DNA of 64,000 nt, from contig CAZSAP010000015.1 in the NCBI GenBank assembly GCA_964604705.1, positions 1 through 64,000 on the forward strand. Reading direction: 5' to 3'. The stretch's first letter is position 1. Each line of letters starts with the position of its first letter. This stretch comes from JAAXVQ01 sp964604705 (GTDB lineage: Bacteria > Oederibacteriota > JAAXVQ01). A program made the translations under genes and the position numbers. Below are positions 26,422-35,507 of the stretch, one piece after another. A model generated the notes under the pieces. That model had not been told where the DNA came from, made no database searches, and saw only the letters and a list, made by a program, of their open reading frames with translations.

Positions 26422-27882
26422 TTACTCCAAACGTTTGCGTTGACTGGCGGGAAGCAAGTTCAGTTCCTCACGATACTTAGCCACCGTACGCCGGGCAATT
26501 TGAAATCCGCGCTGGTTCAGCAATTCCGTCAAGCGTTGATCGGAAAACGGATGCTTCGGATCGTCTTGGTTGATCAGTTCTGCCAAGGCGGCCTTTACGG
26601 CTGTGGACGAAATCTCACCCCCGTCCGCAGTTTTCAACTGACTGCTAAAAAAGTATTTCAATTCAAAGACGCCGCGCGGCGTCTGCGCGTACTTTCGACT
26701 GGTGACCCGGGAAATGGTGGATTCATGCAAATGCACTCGGTCCGCGATCTCACGCAGGGTCAGCGGCTTTAGAAATTCCACGCCCTTTTCAAAAAAATCG
26801 TGTTGCACTTCCACGATGGTCTCCATCACGCGGTAGAGCGTCTTCCGCCGCTGTTCAATACTGCGAATAAGCCATATGGCCTTTTGCAATTTTTCTTCCA
26901 AATAGGTCTTGGTCTCCGGAGACATTTCACCGCGTTGCCGCAGCATTTGGCGATAGGTACGGCTGATTTTCAGTTCCGGAATACCGTCGTCTTTAACGAT
27001 GATAATGTACTGATCCTCGTGTTTTTCCACGATGACATCCGGCACCACATACTCCACGGTATCGTCAAACTGATGTCGGCCGGGAAACGGATCCAATCCG
27101 CCGATGACTTGGATCGCGGCCAGAACCGCTTCCCGCGGTACTTTTTCAACCTTGGCGATCTTATCCACTTGGCGTTTTTCCAAAAGTTCAAAATGAAGTT
27201 CCACGATTCTTTCCGCCAGGATGTCGCGTTCCGGCAAATTGCGCAACTGAATCATCAGGCATTCCGTAACGTTTCGCGCGCCGATGCCGACCGGCTCCAA
27301 GCTTTGCACCAAGGCGAGCACATCCCCCACGCGCGCCTCATCCACGTCGGCCTCAATGGCTATTTCCGAAAGGGGCGTACTGAAAAAGCCCCGGTCATCC
27401 AAATTGCCTATGATCATTTCACCCAGTTGAAAATCCTCATCGGATTTACACACCAAGCGCAATTGCCAAAGCAGGTGTTCTTCCAGGCTCGGACTGCGCG
27501 TGACTTGCACTTCGGGAAGTTCGGAACGGTTGTTGTCTTGCTCGTATTTGGGAAATTCATAGCCATCGTCATTGAAATGGCGGTTCCACTCTTCCATATC
27601 AAACCCCAGAGGACCCACACCGGCGTCGGTCAGGGTCACTTCCGATGTGTGATTTCCACTTTCCAGGGGGATGGCCTCAGGGCCGGCTTCCAACGAAATT
27701 TCCAGCGGGGAGTTTTCATCAACTTCTTTTTCTTCAAGCATGGGATTTTCTGCCAGTTCCTCACGGACCATATCCGTGAGTTCCATGGTGGGAAGCTGCA
27801 ATATCTTGAGCGCATGTTGCAGCATGGGAGTAATGGTTAGCGTCTGTCTAATTGTTTGCTCGAGTTTGACGTTCAAAACCAC
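26422..27882 (-). CDS. rpoN: RNA polymerase sigma-54 factor
   Basis: 486 residues. Region I is the Gln/Leu-rich activator-contact part (QTLTITPMLQHALKILQLPTMEL). The core-binding region and the DNA-binding C-terminus follow, with the helix-turn-helix LREIADRVHLHESTISRVTSRKY and the RpoN box ARRTVAKYREEL. I choose GTG 27882, which has GAAGGG 6 nt upstream and gives MVLNVKLEQTIRQ; the TTG at 27912 lacks a site. It directs the -24/-12 promoters such as that of dnaK in this window. A consensus sigma-70 promoter lies about 190 bp upstream. Confidence 0.97.
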   Translation of the reverse strand: MVLNVKLEQTIRQTLTITPMLQHALKILQLPTMELTDMVREELAENPMLEEKEVDENSPLEISLEAGPEAIPLESGNHTSEVTLTDAGVGPLGFDMEEWNRHFNDDGYEFPKYEQDNNRSELPEVQVTRSPSLEEHLLWQLRLVCKSDEDFQLGEMIIGNLDDRGFFSTPLSEIAIEADVDEARVGDVLALVQSLEPVGIGARNVTECLMIQLRNLPERDILAERIVELHFELLEKRQVDKIAKVEKVPREAVLAAIQVIGGLDPFPGRHQFDDTVEYVVPDVIVEKHEDQYIIIVKDDGIPELKISRTYRQMLRQRGEMSPETKTYLEEKLQKAIWLIRSIEQRRKTLYRVMETIVEVQHDFFEKGVEFLKPLTLREIADRVHLHESTISRVTSRKYAQTPRGVFELKYFFSSQLKTADGGEISSTAVKAALAELINQDDPKHPFSDQRLTELLNQRGFQIARRTVAKYREELNLLPASQRKRLE

Positions 27883-27913
27883 ATTTTCCCTTCTAGCGGT
27901 TTTACCCAACAAG

Positions 27914-28033
27914 CTATGGATTCCACCAAAGCATCATCAGACGATAAGGCGCTGTCATCTGCCTCACCCTCTTCGATGCAGCTTTTCCTACGGTATCAAT
28001 CTTGCTACCGGTCACAGAAAATATTTTTTCCAA
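27914..28033 (-). CDS. Possible short leader ORF in the rpoN 5' region
   Basis: An open frame of 39 codons (TTG at 28033) or 14 codons (ATG at 27958) ends TAG at 27914, inside the transcribed leader between the rpoN promoter and the rpoN start. The 14-codon version has GGGTGAGG just before its ATG and ends LMMLWWNP. It could be a regulatory upstream peptide or a chance frame. I do not recognise the sequence. Confidence 0.25.
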   Translation of the reverse strand: MEKIFSVTGSKIDTVGKAASKRVRQMTAPYRLMMLWWNP

Positions 28034-28071
28034 GCGAAAAATTCAATTCTGAGACAGCTGCAGGACAGTTG

Positions 28072-28100
28072 ATTATAAAATCCCAACCTATATTTGTCAA
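28072..28100 (-). promoter_or_regulatory. Consensus sigma-70 promoter of rpoN operon
   Basis: The minus strand reads TTGACA, exactly 17 nt, TATAAT: a perfect match to both hexamers and spacing. The predicted start, about 28065, leaves a leader of about 180 nt before rpoN. It probably drives rpoN and at least part of the long co-directional gene run that follows. Confidence 0.88.
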
Positions 28101-28154
28101 GAACTGCAGAATTTGTTTAAATTTGAAACATTTTTGGTTTCCAAACTTGTCGGA

Positions 28155-28883
28155 TCAGCGTCCCTCGGACAAACGCGTGGCTAAAATGTCAGGCAAACCG
28201 GCTTGATGTATTTTTTCTTGAGCTGCGGAAACATCGTACGCGACTGAGTGAAACGTTATGCGTGCTGGCGCATCTTCGACCAAAACCCAACGGGATTGGG
28301 GATTTCCATCGCGAGGCTGCCCCACGCTCCCAACGTTCACCAAATAGCGGCACTTGGGGTCCAGGTCAAAACTCGTCCCTTTGATCCAGCGCAGGGTCCC
28401 GGGAACAATTTCTTCGGCTGCGGCCTGAATATGCGTATGCCCAAATAAACAAAGGCTTTCCGGGAACTTCGCGAAGGCCATTTCGTAGCTAAAACGATCC
28501 AGCGCATAATTAAACTTTATCGGGTCCATGGGTGAGGCATGCACCAGACGGGCATCGGCTCCAACTTTCACCAGCGGCCACGCCGCCAGAACTTGAAGCT
28601 CATTTTCCGAGAGCTGTTGCCGTGTCCAATGGAGCGCTTGTGCGGCCGGCGAGGACATTTCCTGGAGGTACAACTCATGCACCAGGGCTTCTTCGTGATT
28701 GCCGCGCAGCAGCACACGGCAGTGCTTTTGCACGCGGTCCAAGCAGGCCTTCGGTGACGCACCGTATCCGACCACATCCCCCAGACAAAAAATATCCTCC
28801 ACCCCGTAACGTTGAATGTCTTCCAACACGGCGTCGAGGGCGTCAATATTGCCATGGATGTCCGAAATGACCGCTATGCGCAT
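28155..28883 (-). CDS. Metallophosphoesterase, YfcE/MJ0936-like
   Basis: 242 residues. The calcineurin-type metal site is complete: ISDIHGN (first), CLGDVVGYG, LRGNHEEALV, SPMDP near the middle and FGHTHIQ near the end. Members hydrolyse phosphodiesters or nucleotide phosphates; the substrate cannot be told. AAGGAGC lies before the ATG. It starts 32 bp after the stop of the PP-loop gene and is probably its operon partner. Confidence 0.9.
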   Translation of the reverse strand: MRIAVISDIHGNIDALDAVLEDIQRYGVEDIFCLGDVVGYGASPKACLDRVQKHCRVLLRGNHEEALVHELYLQEMSSPAAQALHWTRQQLSENELQVLAAWPLVKVGADARLVHASPMDPIKFNYALDRFSYEMAFAKFPESLCLFGHTHIQAAAEEIVPGTLRWIKGTSFDLDPKCRYLVNVGSVGQPRDGNPQSRWVLVEDAPARITFHSVAYDVSAAQEKIHQAGLPDILATRLSEGR

Positions 28884-28915
28884 GCCTTGCTCCTTAACCC
28901 TCGTGCGATTGCTCG

Positions 28916-29956
28916 CTACAGCCGAACGGCCGTCAACCGCTCATCGTCCCACGCGACGGCCTCCACCACCTGCATGCCTTGGGCATCGTGCCATTCCAGC
29001 TTGGCCTTTTCCCCGCGCGGAACGTCGGAGTAACGTGCCGCGGCACCAAGCGCAAATGCACGCGCCTCGGGATCGTCGGGTGTGGACACAAGGGCCGCCG
29101 GTCCTTTGCAGTCAAAGGGTTGAATAAATCCCCAGTCGCCGCGATACTGTTCCAGCCAAGCATTTTCCTGTTCGTTCCGACCGACAATGATTTTGCTCCC
29201 CTGCGCCAAGCGGAAATGCCGGCCCAAGCGCAGGCGGGTAATATCCTGATAGGTTAGCGTCTGCCCCGGCTGCATGGTTTTGCGAAAATCCGCAAACCGT
29301 CGGGCAAACGATTCGTCGGTCAACACGCACCCACCGGCCGGCTGCGCATACTCTTGAATGCCCAGACGCGCGGCCAATTCCATCTGCGGTTTCCGTGTGC
29401 GCCCGGAAAATCCCAGCAAGCGCTGCCGGTCAATCAGCCCCTCGCGTTCAGGTTTGGTCGGCTCCAGGCATAACGCCGAGAGTGGGCGCAGCAAGAGATC
29501 GTGGCATCCCGAACGCCGTTCAATGCAATCCAACGCGGTCTTGTTTTGGGACATGGGACGTTGTCCCGAGACCTCGCCGGTTATAAGAAAATCGCCGCCG
29601 AGTTCCTGCAAACGCGCCAAGGCTTTGCGTAAAAACAAAATTTTACAATCAATGCAGGGATTGACGTGCGCGCCGTACCCATAGGCAGGCGCGAGCAACA
29701 TGCGGTAAAACTCCTGAGATACATCCACGATTTCCAAAGGAACACGGGCCTGAGCCGCGACGGCTTCCACATGCGTGACCCAGGGATGCTCGCGCCCGAA
29801 TTCATCGCAGCGGCTGCCGGGCTGACCGAGGTGAAAAAAGCCCGAATCAAATGTGATCCCGCGGACATCCACACCCAAATCGTGGACCACGCGGGCGGCC
29901 AGCAAGCTGTCCAGCCCTCCGGAAATCAAAGCCAAGGCCATCGGTGTCCGCGCCAT
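28916..29956 (-). CDS. PP-loop ATPase, ThiI/MnmA-related (tRNA thiolation-like)
   Basis: 346 residues. The N-terminal PP-loop ALISGGLDSLLAARVV binds ATP. HVNPCIDCKILFLRKA holds a CxxC typical of thiolases, and YAQPAGGCVLTDESFARRF is a signature of a ThiI/MnmA-like family often annotated as tRNA 4-thiouridine or 2-thiouridine synthase. The C-terminal 90 residues form a separate small domain. The ATG at 29956 has AAGGAGC upstream. True MnmA is encoded separately at 37096-38220, so this protein probably modifies another position or substrate. Confidence 0.75.
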   Translation of the reverse strand: MARTPMALALISGGLDSLLAARVVHDLGVDVRGITFDSGFFHLGQPGSRCDEFGREHPWVTHVEAVAAQARVPLEIVDVSQEFYRMLLAPAYGYGAHVNPCIDCKILFLRKALARLQELGGDFLITGEVSGQRPMSQNKTALDCIERRSGCHDLLLRPLSALCLEPTKPEREGLIDRQRLLGFSGRTRKPQMELAARLGIQEYAQPAGGCVLTDESFARRFADFRKTMQPGQTLTYQDITRLRLGRHFRLAQGSKIIVGRNEQENAWLEQYRGDWGFIQPFDCKGPAALVSTPDDPEARAFALGAAARYSDVPRGEKAKLEWHDAQGMQVVEAVAWDDERLTAVRL

Positions 29957-30002
29957 CTGTTCATGCTCCTTTGGATACAACCCATCCTACTTCCCAAAAA
30001 CA

Positions 30003-30038
30003 AAAATCGGCATTGCGCCGAAGCACAATGCCGATTTT
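30003..30038 (-). terminator. Intrinsic terminator after the ferredoxin gene
   Basis: AAAATCGGCATTG and CAATGCCGATTTT are perfect 13-bp arms around a short loop, 10 bp past the ferredoxin stop. The outer A/T bases give a T-tract on either strand. Confidence 0.88.
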
Positions 30039-30047
30039 GAACCCACT

Positions 30048-30239
30048 CTATTCCGTAATAATAATCGCTTCCGCCGGACAACCGGTGGCCGCATCTTTGG
30101 CCTTCGCAGCCAGATCGCCTGCGGGAGAAGCCATGATGACCTTTGCCAGGCCATCATTGCTCATCTCAAACACTTCGGGCAGATCCGAAAAACACAAACT
30201 GCAGCCAGTGCAGAGTGTTGCATCGATGGTTACCTTCAT
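30048..30239 (-). CDS. Small ferredoxin, single cluster
   Basis: 63 residues. Cys10, Cys13 and Cys16 (CTGCSLC) plus Cys54 (GCP) form a single [4Fe-4S] site; without a second set this is a monocluster electron carrier. It overlaps the DUF116 stop codon by 4 nt (ATGA), so the two proteins are translated together and probably work together. A strong terminator follows. Confidence 0.93.
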   Translation of the reverse strand: MKVTIDATLCTGCSLCFSDLPEVFEMSNDGLAKVIMASPAGDLAAKAKDAATGCPAEAIIITE

Positions 30240-31054
30240 GAGCTCTTTTCCTCCTTTACCAAGGTTTGACCCAAGAACAATCTAATCGCGTTCTCGATTT
30301 TTTCCATATCGACCCATGTATTCTGACAAGGTCCTTCGGGCCGGCGGTTGGAAAACGCCAACACCGGCACGCGACCTTTGACATCCTTCACCCCTGCAAT
30401 CAAATCCCGTTCACAGGCCACGGCAATGACCCCTTGCGGACGCAATCTGCCAATCGCCCGCCGCGCCTCGGTTCCACCCGTAACGGTCATTTGGGTAAAT
30501 CCATAGCGCCCCTTCAACTCCGCCAAGGCTTGAAAAACAGCTCGGCTGAGACAGCGCGGAACCAAGATCAAAAGACGTTCGGGCTGAGAGACCACCGGAG
30601 GCAGAACCTCCAAGCGATTGTGCACCAACATAAACGCATGAAAGACACGATCTCGGCTCAATCCTAGCCACGAGCCCACCATGACGGCCGGAGCGGCCAT
30701 CCAAGCAATGCCGCCTAAACGTCGCACCCACAAACGTAACTGCGATGCGCTGGTGAGATGCGCCAAAAGCATAAACGTGTACCATACCACCAAATAGACA
30801 GTCCAGAGTCCGACCAGCAAAGCCGTGAGAAACGCCACGCCCAAGGCAGCCAGGCGAGGGTACACCAACCACCCCACCAAAAGCCCGAGACCCCACAACA
30901 TAACCGTTACACAGCCGGCCAACATGACAAAAAACCAGGCCGGTGCCGAAGAATCCCCTGTATCTACTTGTCCATCCCAGTCTTCCCACTCATCACCCAG
31001 CTTACGATCGGCTGAGCGTGCAGGCTCCACCGGGGGGCGTTCCTGCTCTGTCAC
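30236..31054 (-). CDS. DUF116 membrane protein
   Basis: 272 residues. Two or three hydrophobic segments lie at about 40-110. The cytoplasmic part has the DUF116 hallmarks LLILVPRCLSRAVFQALAEL, GVIAVACERDLIAGVKDV and NRRPEGPCQNTWVDMEKIE, with conserved cysteines. The function is unknown; many DUF116 genes sit beside iron-sulfur proteins, as here. The start is GTG 31054 with AGGAGG 7 nt upstream; a TTG at 31078 is less likely. Confidence 0.85.
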   Translation of the reverse strand: MTEQERPPVEPARSADRKLGDEWEDWDGQVDTGDSSAPAWFFVMLAGCVTVMLWGLGLLVGWLVYPRLAALGVAFLTALLVGLWTVYLVVWYTFMLLAHLTSASQLRLWVRRLGGIAWMAAPAVMVGSWLGLSRDRVFHAFMLVHNRLEVLPPVVSQPERLLILVPRCLSRAVFQALAELKGRYGFTQMTVTGGTEARRAIGRLRPQGVIAVACERDLIAGVKDVKGRVPVLAFSNRRPEGPCQNTWVDMEKIENAIRLFLGQTLVKEEKSS

Positions 31055-31201
31055 GGGAATTCCTCCTGATCGGTTCAATAACGTCTCCCCGCGTCTTGCT
31101 TAGACCATATACACACCGGCGGCGAACGCAGTAAAAAACGGCCCTAGTATAAATCCGCAGCGTACGCGCGTCAAGGCAAAGCACAAAAACTTATTGTCCT
31201 C

Positions 31202-31322
31202 TGGCAGAAGCCGATCGAGCTTATTTTTTCAAGCTCAAACCACCCCCGACACAATTATTCATGCTTCGTGTCCGGGGTGACCCGTGATCGCTTGGAAAAA
31301 TAAGCTCGATCGGCTTCTGCCA
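31202..31322. repeat. Large inverted repeat with structured core (E2)
   Basis: The arms 31202-31233 and 31291-31322 are 32 bp with a single mismatch by my count. They enclose a 57-bp core containing a second hairpin, CACCCC-GACAC/GTGTC-GGGGTG, with a 15-nt loop. It fills most of the gap between the DsbD-like gene and DUF116. Long A/T stretches near the inner arm ends could end transcription in either direction, but the size exceeds an ordinary terminator. Confidence 0.85.
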
Positions 31323-31336
31323 ACAGGGAGATCCAC

Positions 31337-31966
31337 CTATCCCCTCGCCCAAAGCAACACCGCGCCTTGCAGCATAAACCAGGCGCCAATCAACATGGCC
31401 GCGATCCGGGCCCCCATGCGCAGGGCTTCTACCTTGGCTAAAACGCCGAGTCCGCCCAAGGGCAGAAGGATGATGGAGGTGCCACAGAAAAAACCCACAA
31501 ACACGGCCAACGCCCCGCCGATGCCACCGGCGCGCACGGCTTCAAACAAGGCCGCCACAAACGGCGGACAAATGTTTAACCCGGTCACAATACCCAGCCA
31601 CAAAGGCGTGCGTTGGGTACCGGCGCGCGACTCGGCCCATTGGCATAAGGTCCAATGCGGAAAACTTTTCACAAGGCCGTAGGCCAGCAACAACAGACCA
31701 ACGCCGAAAAACCCGAAGCCTTCCAACCACCGGGTATGCACGGCGGAGGAAAACCAGGCTTGCCCGATCCACCCCGCAACCAGCCCTATAACGGCATACC
31801 CCAGCAAACGCCCGAATAAAAAACGGCCTAGATTCCAAAAATGAATTTTTATCGCGTGTTCTTCCGAACTAAAATAAGGGACCAGCAGAGGGAAACATAC
31901 ACCGAAACAAGTAGGAGAGAGCGTTAGTCCCAACAGGAAACCTTGGACCCAGCTCGCGGAACTCAC
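31337..31966 (-). CDS. DsbD/TauE-like integral membrane protein
   Basis: 209 residues with about six hydrophobic segments. The first contains LSPTCFGVCFPLLVP with two cysteines and the middle GLNICPPFVAAL with another, arranged like the CcdA/DsbD_2 family that passes electrons across the membrane, often annotated as sulfite exporter TauE/SafE-like. The start is GTG at 31966, only 5 bp after the previous stop. The ribosome site is weak. Redox transport is inferred from the cysteines only. Confidence 0.75.
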   Translation of the reverse strand: MSSASWVQGFLLGLTLSPTCFGVCFPLLVPYFSSEEHAIKIHFWNLGRFLFGRLLGYAVIGLVAGWIGQAWFSSAVHTRWLEGFGFFGVGLLLLAYGLVKSFPHWTLCQWAESRAGTQRTPLWLGIVTGLNICPPFVAALFEAVRAGGIGGALAVFVGFFCGTSIILLPLGGLGVLAKVEALRMGARIAAMLIGAWFMLQGAVLLWARG

Positions 31967-31971
31967 CGTAC

Positions 31972-32313
31972 TTAACGCAGGCCTTGATGCAGCAACTGCG
32001 TCCAGATCCAGAGCTTACCTTCTTTATCTTGGTTGAACTGGACAAATTTTTCCATGGCTGGGGCAAATTTCGAATGCTGGCGGAACGCATAGACCGGCTG
32101 GGCATCCTCACCCCATTTTTCCAGAATCTCGTTCTTCACCAAGGCATCCAGAGATTCTTGAATGTCTTCTTTCCGTCGTCCCAAGCGCGTGGCAATGCCC
32201 GCCGCCCGGTCGGTAATCCCCGGATTGTTCCACAGGAACATCACCAATTCCCAGGTGGTGAGGGAATGAATGACATTTTGGATGAATTCCAATACGTCTT
32301 TATCCGGCTTCAA
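31972..32313 (-). CDS. Small winged-helix protein
   Basis: 113 residues. The segment SLTTWELVMFLWNNPGITDRAAGIATRLGRRKEDIQESLDALVKNEILEKW reads as a winged helix (shown here only in outline: helix, turn, recognition helix, wing). I choose TTG 32313, which has GGGAGG 5 nt upstream; the ATG at 32358 has no clear site. It may regulate its downstream neighbour, the DsbD-like gene 5 bp away, but no operator is recognisable. Confidence 0.7.
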   Translation of the reverse strand: MKPDKDVLEFIQNVIHSLTTWELVMFLWNNPGITDRAAGIATRLGRRKEDIQESLDALVKNEILEKWGEDAQPVYAFRQHSKFAPAMEKFVQFNQDKEGKLWIWTQLLHQGLR

Positions 32314-32400
32314 CGACGCCTCCCAAAAATAAAACCGTGCCGAGAAACGCTTGCACATGACCGACTCGGCCCGAACACAGTCAATGACTACGATGACGGG

Positions 32401-32429
32401 AGTATAACACAGTTAAATTTTTGGGCCAA
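32401..32429 (-). promoter_or_regulatory. Possible promoter of the winged-helix gene
   Basis: The minus strand reads TTGGCC, 17 nt, TATACT. The -35 matches four of six positions and the -10 five. It lies about 90 bp upstream of the winged-helix start and overlaps the hairpin at 32420-32462. Confidence 0.4.
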
Positions 32430-32462
32430 GCGCAAAGTCCGTAGGAACACCCAAGGCCCAAA
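32420..32462 (-). terminator. Weak hairpin after uvrA
   Basis: TTTGGGCC and GGCCCAAA pair across a 27-nt loop, 8 bp past the uvrA stop, with an AAAAATTT tail on the minus strand. It could be a terminator, but the loop is long and the tail poor in T. Confidence 0.35.
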
Positions 32463-32469
32463 TCAGGCA

Positions 32470-35355
32470 TCATTTGCACGGAGAGTGTCCGGCCAACACC
32501 TTGGCCAAATAATACCCTGTATACGATTCCTTTTCCCGCGCCACATCCTCGGGCCGGCCAAAGGCCACAATACGACCGCCCCGGTCTCCCCCTTCGGGTC
32601 CCAAGTCCAGAACATAGTCCGCGGCTTTGATAACATCCAGATTGTGCTCCACCACCACCACACTGTTGCCGGCATCGGCCAGACGCCCCAAAACATCCAA
32701 CAGACGCTGAACATCGGCAAAATGCAGACCCGTCGTGGGCTCGTCCAAAATGTACAGGGTCCGACCGGTGGCGCGCTTGCCCAATTCCGTGGAAAGCTTC
32801 AGGCGTTGCGCCTCACCGCCGGACAAGGTGGTCGCCGACTGACCCAGTTTTATATACCCCAGGCCCACGTCCGAGATCGTGTCCAGCACCCGTTTGAGCT
32901 TGGGTACCGGAGCAAAAAATTCGCGGGCCTCATCCACGATCATATTCAACACGTCGGCGATGGTCTTGCCCTTGTAATGAACTTCCAGAGTCTCACGGTT
33001 GTAGCGCTGTCCTTTGCACACTTCGCATTGCACATAGACATCCGGTAAAAAGTGCATCTCTATTTTAATAATCCCATCTCCGTCGCAGGCCTCGCACCGC
33101 CCCCCCTTCACATTGAAGGAAAACCGTCCGGACTTATACCCGCGCACCTTGGCTTCCGGTGTGCTGGCAAACAAATCGCGAATCTCGTTGAACAGACCGG
33201 TGTACGTCGCGGGATTGGAACGAGGGGTTCGCCCTATGGGGGACTGATCAATGTTAATAATCTTATCCAAGTGTTCCGTCCCCGAGATTGACTCATATCC
33301 CCCGGGTTTGATCCGGCTGTGGTAGACGTGGTGGCGCACCGCCGGTTCCAGCGTCTCTTGAATCAGCGAACTCTTCCCTGAGCCCGACACTCCGGTCACG
33401 CAGACAAAGGTGGCCAAGGGAATCGTGACCGTAACGTTTTTCAAATTGTTGGTCATGGCCCCGCGCAAAACCAACTCAGGCCCTTTGCCTTCACGACGCT
33501 GCGCAGGAATCGGAACACTCAGGGTCCCATTTAAATATTGCCCGGTCAAGGACTTGGGATCGTCGATCACATGCTCCGGGGTCCCGGCCGAGACCACATA
33601 CCCGCCCAGGACTCCGGCCCCCGGTCCAATGTCAATCAGGTAGTCCGACTGACGCATGGTCTCCTCGTCGTGTTCCACCACCACCACGGTGTTCCCCAAG
33701 TCACGCAGGCGCTTGAGTGTATCCAGGAGGCGCTGGTTGTCGCGCTGGTGCAACCCGATCGACGGTTCATCCAAAATGTACAGCACCCCCACCAGCGACG
33801 ACCCAATCTGCGTGGCCAAATGGATGCGCTGCGCTTCGCCGCCCGAGAGCGAACCCGTGGCCCGATCCAAGGTGAGGTACTCCAACCCCACATTGGCCAG
33901 AAACGAAAGGCGCTCCCGGATCTCTTTGGTGATCTGATGCGCAATGGTCGCCTCCCGCTCGGTCAATTTCAGGGATTGGAAAAAATCCCGAGCCTTGGCC
34001 ACGGAGAGTTCCGTCACCTCAATCACATTTTTACCCGCAATGGTCACCGCCAGGCTTTCAGGCTTTAGGCGCCGTCCTTTGCACGCGTGGCACACGCAGA
34101 CCCGCATGAACCGGCTGCTGATGTCGTCGCGAATGTAATCCGATTCGGTTTCCTGGAAAATGCGCGTGGTTCGCGGAATGACACCCTCAAAGGTACCGTT
34201 GTAACTGTACGAGGACTCGGGTCCGCGAAAGTTAAAGGCCAAACGTGTCTCCCCAGACCCGTACAGCACAACTTTGCGATGTTCGGCTTTAAGTTTCTTC
34301 CAGGGCATGTCCATGGAAAAGCCAAAATGCTTGGCCACCGTGGTTAGCATGGATTTGTAGATATGGGCCGTGGTGGAGTTCCAGGGCAGAACCGCACCGT
34401 CGCTTAAACTTACCTCGGGATCAATCACCAACTCCGGATCCACTTCCATTTTTTGACCCAAGCCTGTGCAGGCCGTGCAGGCCCCTTGGGGCGAGTTGAA
34501 GGAAAACATGCGCGGTTCCAATTCTTCGAAGGAGAGCCCGCAATCCGCGCAGGCATAGTTGGCGGAAAACAACAGCGTGGTCTCGTCCCGTCCGGCCCGG
34601 GTATGGCTCTTTTTCTCCCCACTCCCGGTTTTTACCTCCATGCGCTGCACCAACACCGTGCCCTCGCCGCGCTTCAAGGCGGTCTCCAGCGAGTCCGCCA
34701 GGCGCCGCGCCATTTCCGTACCCACCACCAAACGATCGACCACCACTTCCACATCGTGCTTCTTTTTCTTATCCACATCTATTTTTTCCGAAAGGTCCAT
34801 GACCACGCCATCCACCCGCACCCGGACATACCCTTCCCGCTTCAATTGTTCGAACATCTTCTTGTATTCACCCTTGCGTCCGGTCACCACCGGCGCCAAG
34901 AGCATGATTTTCTCCCCATTTGGGAGTTGCATGACCTGATCGACGATTTCCTGAACCGTTTGTCGTTGAATGGGTTTTCCACATTTCGGGCAATGCGGGC
35001 GCCCGATACGGGCAAAAAGCAGACGCAAATGATCGTAAATTTCCGTGACCGTGGCCACGGTGGAGCGGGGATTTTTTGAACCGGCTTTCTGTTCAATGGC
35101 AATGGCCGGAGAGAGGCCTTCAATCAAATCCACGTCCGGTTTCTCCATTTGCCCCAAGAATTGGCGGGCGTACGCCGAGAGCGACTCTACGTAGCGGCGC
35201 TGGCCTTCGGCATAAATGGTATCAAATGCCAGAGACGACTTGCCGGAACCGGATAGTCCGGTGATGACCACCAGCTTGTTCCGCGGGATCACCACATCAA
35301 TATTTTTCAGATTGTGCTCGCGTGCACCTTTGACAACGATGTTTTCCAAAGCCAT
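32470..35355 (-). CDS. uvrA: Excinuclease ABC subunit A
   Basis: 961 residues, normal length. UvrA finds DNA lesions and loads UvrB. Two ABC modules are visible, with Walker A GLSGSGKSSLAFDTIY and GVSGSGKSSLIQETL, signatures TGSLSGGEAQRIHLA and TTLSGGEAQRLKLS, and the zinc-finger cysteines (CPKCGKP, CVCHACKGRRL, CEACDGDG...CEVCKGQRY). The ATG at 35355 begins MALENIVVKGAREHNLKNI, the standard start, with AAGGA upstream; a longer frame to 35469 is unrelated sequence. Confidence 0.98.
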   Translation of the reverse strand: MALENIVVKGAREHNLKNIDVVIPRNKLVVITGLSGSGKSSLAFDTIYAEGQRRYVESLSAYARQFLGQMEKPDVDLIEGLSPAIAIEQKAGSKNPRSTVATVTEIYDHLRLLFARIGRPHCPKCGKPIQRQTVQEIVDQVMQLPNGEKIMLLAPVVTGRKGEYKKMFEQLKREGYVRVRVDGVVMDLSEKIDVDKKKKHDVEVVVDRLVVGTEMARRLADSLETALKRGEGTVLVQRMEVKTGSGEKKSHTRAGRDETTLLFSANYACADCGLSFEELEPRMFSFNSPQGACTACTGLGQKMEVDPELVIDPEVSLSDGAVLPWNSTTAHIYKSMLTTVAKHFGFSMDMPWKKLKAEHRKVVLYGSGETRLAFNFRGPESSYSYNGTFEGVIPRTTRIFQETESDYIRDDISSRFMRVCVCHACKGRRLKPESLAVTIAGKNVIEVTELSVAKARDFFQSLKLTEREATIAHQITKEIRERLSFLANVGLEYLTLDRATGSLSGGEAQRIHLATQIGSSLVGVLYILDEPSIGLHQRDNQRLLDTLKRLRDLGNTVVVVEHDEETMRQSDYLIDIGPGAGVLGGYVVSAGTPEHVIDDPKSLTGQYLNGTLSVPIPAQRREGKGPELVLRGAMTNNLKNVTVTIPLATFVCVTGVSGSGKSSLIQETLEPAVRHHVYHSRIKPGGYESISGTEHLDKIINIDQSPIGRTPRSNPATYTGLFNEIRDLFASTPEAKVRGYKSGRFSFNVKGGRCEACDGDGIIKIEMHFLPDVYVQCEVCKGQRYNRETLEVHYKGKTIADVLNMIVDEAREFFAPVPKLKRVLDTISDVGLGYIKLGQSATTLSGGEAQRLKLSTELGKRATGRTLYILDEPTTGLHFADVQRLLDVLGRLADAGNSVVVVEHNLDVIKAADYVLDLGPEGGDRGGRIVAFGRPEDVAREKESYTGYYLAKVLAGHSPCK

Positions 35356-35507
35356 GTCGGATGTCCTTTTATGAAAGAATGAATCCACGTAGCATAGCAC
35401 ATCCTGCCCATGGATTGTCAAGGGGGGGCAATCTGGGTGGGGTGCCTTGTGCCACGCGACCCAAGCCACCCCACGTCGACGGTTCTATGAAACCCTGTGA
35501 GAAAAAA

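Noticed and set aside
26800..27840. Plus-strand frame of 346 codons
   Set aside because: It mirrors rpoN, has no recognisable motif, and lies on the strand with no other genes.
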